A DNA stretch of 64,000 nt from NCBI GenBank assembly GCA_964414185.1, contig CAYPVK010000008.1, forward strand, positions 1 through 64,000. Direction: 5' to 3'. This DNA is from UBA7488 sp964414185. Its GTDB lineage: Bacteria; Pseudomonadota; Alphaproteobacteria; CAAHEQ01; UBA3637. The translations under genes were made by a program, and so were the position numbers. The notes under the pieces were generated by a model. That model was not told the DNA's origin, ran no database searches, and worked only from the letters and a program-made list of their open reading frames with translations. Position 1 is the first letter of the stretch. Each line of letters starts with the position of its first letter. Shown one piece after another: positions 61,065 to 64,000 of this stretch.

Positions 61065-62684
61065 TTAATTCTTTGCCGTTATATTGACGCGACGTACCAA
61101 TCCTGTGGGCAACGGGTCAATTTCGCGAAAGAAAAATTCCGCCATATTCGGCCCAAGCTTGGACGACGTGGCCGGCACAGTTTGCGTTCCGATTAATTTA
61201 TTGTCCTTGTCAAACATTTCTACCGTCAAAGCGGGCATGGTAATTGTATCGGCAGACATATTGGATACAATCCCTTGAACATACAGCCGCGGGCGGGATG
61301 ACAAAGACGTATCATACCTGAAAACCACGTCTTTTACTTGGATGCCGCCCTGTTCCGATACCCCCGTGCCTTGAACGGCAACCGGAGCTTTTTCAATAAC
61401 GACGCCGACGGCCTCATCCAAAACAATCGGCTTTTGAATTGCCGTATCCGACAAATCGTGCGCCGCCGTCCCGTGCGATACCGACATCGCAGAGATATCA
61501 GCCACATTATCATCAGCCATATTTTGATTGCCTGACACGTCGGCCGGGACAGATGCAACCACACCGCTTTGCACCGTTTCCGATGTTATATGTTGCACGC
61601 CACCGTTCAAATTTTTTCCTGTTTCGTCAATTTGAATTTCTTCAATGACAACAGGCATTTCCCGCACCGCATCATAACTGTTTTCAAAACTGCCCGCATT
61701 TGTGCGTGACGTATTTGAAACCGCATTCGACGCGGCGTTTGGAATGGTTGCCGTTTCATCCGGCAACAAGTTTAAATCAATTTCTTGCAATGTAACATCA
61801 TCGGCAGAATCGGCATTGTCACCCTGCATTGAAAGCGATCGAACATGCTCCGCATCGGCATCGGTGTTCACGGGAATTCCCATCCGAGACGCAGTACCGG
61901 GCATCGTATCGGCCTGCGCGTCTTGAGCCGCCTGATTTTCAACATCCGCCGACTTTTGACCGTCAGACGGGCGCCGAGAGACACTTTCATTCATAATATC
62001 CTGAGTCGGATCGGCAGGTTCTTGTACGTTAGATTCCTGTACTTCGACAATCGTATCGGAACTTTGGATAACATCTGCCCCTTGCGCGTCTGCAGATATG
62101 GCATTTGTCGCGGGCGTTTCGGACACGGAAGGCAATGAAGCATACGGTTTGCCCATAATCAAATGTATCCCCTTTTGCACATTCGGGAATTGTTGCAACA
62201 AATCATCGCGTTTATACCAAGCATAAACCAAAATGCCCGCTATAACCAACAAAAATATAAAGACAAACCACAAACCTTTCGATTTTTTTGCCTCATGCAC
62301 GGGCGTAAATTCTTCGGGTAATGATTGAACGGATAAATCTTCCATCTGATTTGTCCAATTAAAGGACGGCCCGCTTTGCCCTTGTTCGGCTTGTGTCGGC
62401 ACATTATCTTTAATGCCCGTATTTTCGGTCGATCGAACGGCATTTTCCCCGACTGCGGGGCCCAAAAGCTCTCTACTCGGCTCTTGTTCTTGCATCACAA
62501 CTTCTGCCGAAGCTGCCGCAACGGTACCGGCATTAAACGGTTCGATTTCATCCGCTCGAAGCGCTTCCAAATTTTCTTCAAAGCGTTCCCCGCAATTCGA
62601 ACAAACGAACTTTTGAACGTTTTTCTTAAGCAATCGGTCATTTACTTCAAATTTTGCAAAACAATTTGGACATATAATCAACAT
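61065..62684 (-). CDS. MJ0042 zinc-ribbon and DUF3426 membrane protein
   Basis: 539 aa. The zinc ribbon MLIICPNCFAKFEV..VCSNCGERF (residues 1-34) has two CxxC pairs. One membrane helix lies near 136-155. A long low-complexity linker (about 170-430, Asp/Val/Ser/Thr-rich) leads to a C-terminal DUF3426 beta domain (VFRYDTSLSSRPRLYVQGIVSNMS). Such proteins are widespread in alphaproteobacteria next to ftsEX and are of unknown function. The long disordered linker is unusual. Confidence 0.8.
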   Translation of the reverse strand: MLIICPNCFAKFEVNDRLLKKNVQKFVCSNCGERFEENLEALRADEIEPFNAGTVAAASAEVVMQEQEPSRELLGPAVGENAVRSTENTGIKDNVPTQAEQGQSGPSFNWTNQMEDLSVQSLPEEFTPVHEAKKSKGLWFVFIFLLVIAGILVYAWYKRDDLLQQFPNVQKGIHLIMGKPYASLPSVSETPATNAISADAQGADVIQSSDTIVEVQESNVQEPADPTQDIMNESVSRRPSDGQKSADVENQAAQDAQADTMPGTASRMGIPVNTDADAEHVRSLSMQGDNADSADDVTLQEIDLNLLPDETATIPNAASNAVSNTSRTNAGSFENSYDAVREMPVVIEEIQIDETGKNLNGGVQHITSETVQSGVVASVPADVSGNQNMADDNVADISAMSVSHGTAAHDLSDTAIQKPIVLDEAVGVVIEKAPVAVQGTGVSEQGGIQVKDVVFRYDTSLSSRPRLYVQGIVSNMSADTITMPALTVEMFDKDNKLIGTQTVPATSSKLGPNMAEFFFREIDPLPTGLVRRVNITAKN

Positions 62685-62778
62685 TTGTCTTTCCCTTTTA
62701 AAAAAAATAGTGTAAATATAATATATATGAATTTAAAAAAAGTTACAACTACAAAAAGACAAGTTAAAGGGATTAATT

Positions 62779-63528
62779 GTGACACCAAAACCAAAGCTGT
62801 CATCAACAATAGCAGAATTTAACGGCGTAGCGCTCAAATATGCGAACGGGCCCGAAATTTTGCACGACATCAATTTTTCGTTGGAACCGGGGTCTTTTCA
62901 TTTTATGACCGGAGAAAGCGGCGCCGGCAAAAGTTCGTTGTTGTCTATGTTATATCTTGACCGTATGCCGTCCAAAGGCCGCGTGCGCTTGTTCGGCTAT
63001 CCGTTGGATACGCTTTCCCGTTCGGCCAAAGCGCGCATGCGTCGCCAAATCGGCGTCGTATTTCAAGATTATCGGTTGCTCAACCACTTAAATGCTTTTG
63101 ACAATGTTGCGTTGCCGTTGCGTATCGCGGGTGCAAAAGAAAGTGATATTAAACGCCATGTCAGCGAAATGTTGTCTTGGGTCGGATTGGAAAAACAAAT
63201 GCGCGCTTTCCCCCCGGAATTGTCGGGTGGGGAAAAACAACGCATTGCCATTGCCAGAGCGGTCATTAACCGTCCGCGCATTTTGCTTGCCGACGAACCG
63301 ACCGGCAACGTGGATGACGCAATGGCCAAACGATTGTTGCATTTGTTTTTGGAATTAAACAAACTTGGCACAACACTTGTCATTGCGACACACAATCAAG
63401 CGCTCATCAAACATTTCGGTTTCCCGAGGTTGCATTTGGAACACGGGCGTTTGCAAATTATCGAATCAACCATCAAACAAAATGATATGGCTACAAAATT
63501 ATTTAATAAAGGGGATAAGAATGACTAA
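62779..63528 (+). CDS. ftsE: Cell division ATP-binding protein FtsE
   Basis: 249 aa with a GTG start supported by AAAGGGA 7 bp upstream. Walker A GESGAGKS (45-52), FQDYRLL Q-loop, signature LSGGEKQ (148-154), Walker B ILLADEP (168-174), H-loop ATHNQ. With FtsX it controls peptidoglycan hydrolases at the division site. It overlaps the ftsX start by 8 bp. The C-terminus carries an extra 20-residue tail. Confidence 0.93.
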   Translation: MTPKPKLSSTIAEFNGVALKYANGPEILHDINFSLEPGSFHFMTGESGAGKSSLLSMLYLDRMPSKGRVRLFGYPLDTLSRSAKARMRRQIGVVFQDYRLLNHLNAFDNVALPLRIAGAKESDIKRHVSEMLSWVGLEKQMRAFPPELSGGEKQRIAIARAVINRPRILLADEPTGNVDDAMAKRLLHLFLELNKLGTTLVIATHNQALIKHFGFPRLHLEHGRLQIIESTIKQNDMATKLFNKGDKND

Positions 63529-64000
63529 GCACGCCGATATTCCGTTTGCACAAGATTCTTCTCGTTTCTTTTTACCGTGGATCAGCATGCTGATGGTGTT
63601 TTTGGCTGTATTGACATTGGCGGGCGGCATATCGGCTTACAGCTTTTTAACCGAATGGAACCGCGGCGTTACGGGTTCTTTGACCGTTCAAATCCCGACC
63701 GTGGATGAACGGGGCAATTCGCGCGTTAAACAACTGAGCGATGAAATCGAAACAACATTAACGCTGTTGCGCTCAACACCCGGCATTTTGGGGGCTACCG
63801 TTTTATCCGATGAACAGATGAGCCGGCTGATGGAACCGTGGATGGGGGAAAATACGGATTTAACATCTTTGCCATTGCCTAAACTCATCGACGTTACCAT
63901 TGACACGCAAAACCCGCCGCAACTGGAACCGATAATCTCGGAATTGGCCGATCAAGTACCGTCGGCGGTTTTGGACAGCCACCGCATTTGGCTTGCGAAC
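63521..64000 (+). CDS. ftsX: Cell division protein FtsX, N-terminal part
   Basis: Partial: 160 residues to the window edge. Start ATG at 63521 with AAAGGGG upstream, inside the ftsE end. First membrane helix at about 23-45, then the extracytoplasmic domain (GSLTVQIPTVDERGNS.., TPGILGATVLSDEQMSRLMEPW). Order ftsE-ftsX as in most bacteria. Confidence 0.93.
   Translation, partial: MTKHADIPFAQDSSRFFLPWISMLMVFLAVLTLAGGISAYSFLTEWNRGVTGSLTVQIPTVDERGNSRVKQLSDEIETTLTLLRSTPGILGATVLSDEQMSRLMEPWMGENTDLTSLPLPKLIDVTIDTQNPPQLEPIISELADQVPSAVLDSHRIWLAN

Overview
The window reads as a moderately AT-rich alphaproteobacterial chromosome. Supporting signs are the order miaB-phoH-ybeY-corC, the run lepB-rnc-era-recO, rpsA-cmk close to a FYDLN/TIGR02300 zinc-ribbon gene, a DciA-like replication protein, and an MJ0042/DUF3426 gene divergent from ftsEX. 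The many short lipoproteins, the scattered pilin-like genes with a shared GRSMVEMLGVL start, and the compact gene spacing resemble uncultured host-associated lineages (RF32-type gut alphaproteobacteria). That placement is inference. No rRNA, tRNA, IS element, prophage or CRISPR array was recognised.

Layout. 1-2.0 kb: four lipoprotein genes, three of them sharing one signal peptide. 2.4-11.9 kb (minus strand): alpha/beta hydrolase, uvrB, membrane protein, infA, gltX, a Slt-type lytic transglycosylase and a small secreted protein. 12-17.8 kb (plus strand): Mur ligase, LD-carboxypeptidase, a U32 peptidase and an AsmA-like protein. 17.8-20 kb: a pilin gene with an in-frame stop, a PH-domain protein and an outer-membrane beta-barrel. 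20-27.6 kb: parE, a small kinase, a decayed NSS transporter, two tandem HAD hydrolases, marC and rpsD. 27.8-33 kb: dciA, tgt, then lepB-rnc-era-recO. 33-38.8 kb: a minus-strand surface-glycan cluster. 38.8-41.4 kb: queH, rdgB, a LOG protein, and a flavin reductase/rubredoxin pair. 41.5-44.2 kb: two pilin-like genes around an LptM-like lipoprotein, a 96-bp tandem repeat and a structured leader RNA. 44.2-49.6 kb: rpsA, cmk, FYDLN protein, yqgE and a glycosyltransferase. 49.6-54.8 kb: DUF421, PpiC, and a transporter-HEAT protein with a cNMP-binding partner. 54.8-64 kb: ftsY, mtaB, corC, ybeY, phoH, miaB, a Sel1-like protein, a zinc-ribbon protein, ftsE and the start of ftsX.

Functional links. 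The lytic transglycosylase, LD-carboxypeptidase and Mpl/MurC-like ligase fit peptidoglycan turnover and recycling. tgt and queH both serve queuosine in tRNA. mtaB and miaB are paralogous methylthiotransferases. lepB, ftsY and PpiC serve protein export. The 33-38.8 kb cluster combines a GtrB-like and a GtrA-like protein, an STT3/GT-C-like membrane enzyme and a capsule/sialyl-type transferase.

The most unusual material lies at 42.6-43.65 kb. The pilin-like gene there is preceded by a leader of about 220 nt whose complementary segments form a closing stem, an intrinsic terminator and a mutually exclusive antiterminator. It is followed by two and a half identical 96-bp hairpin repeats and two further perfect or near-perfect hairpins.
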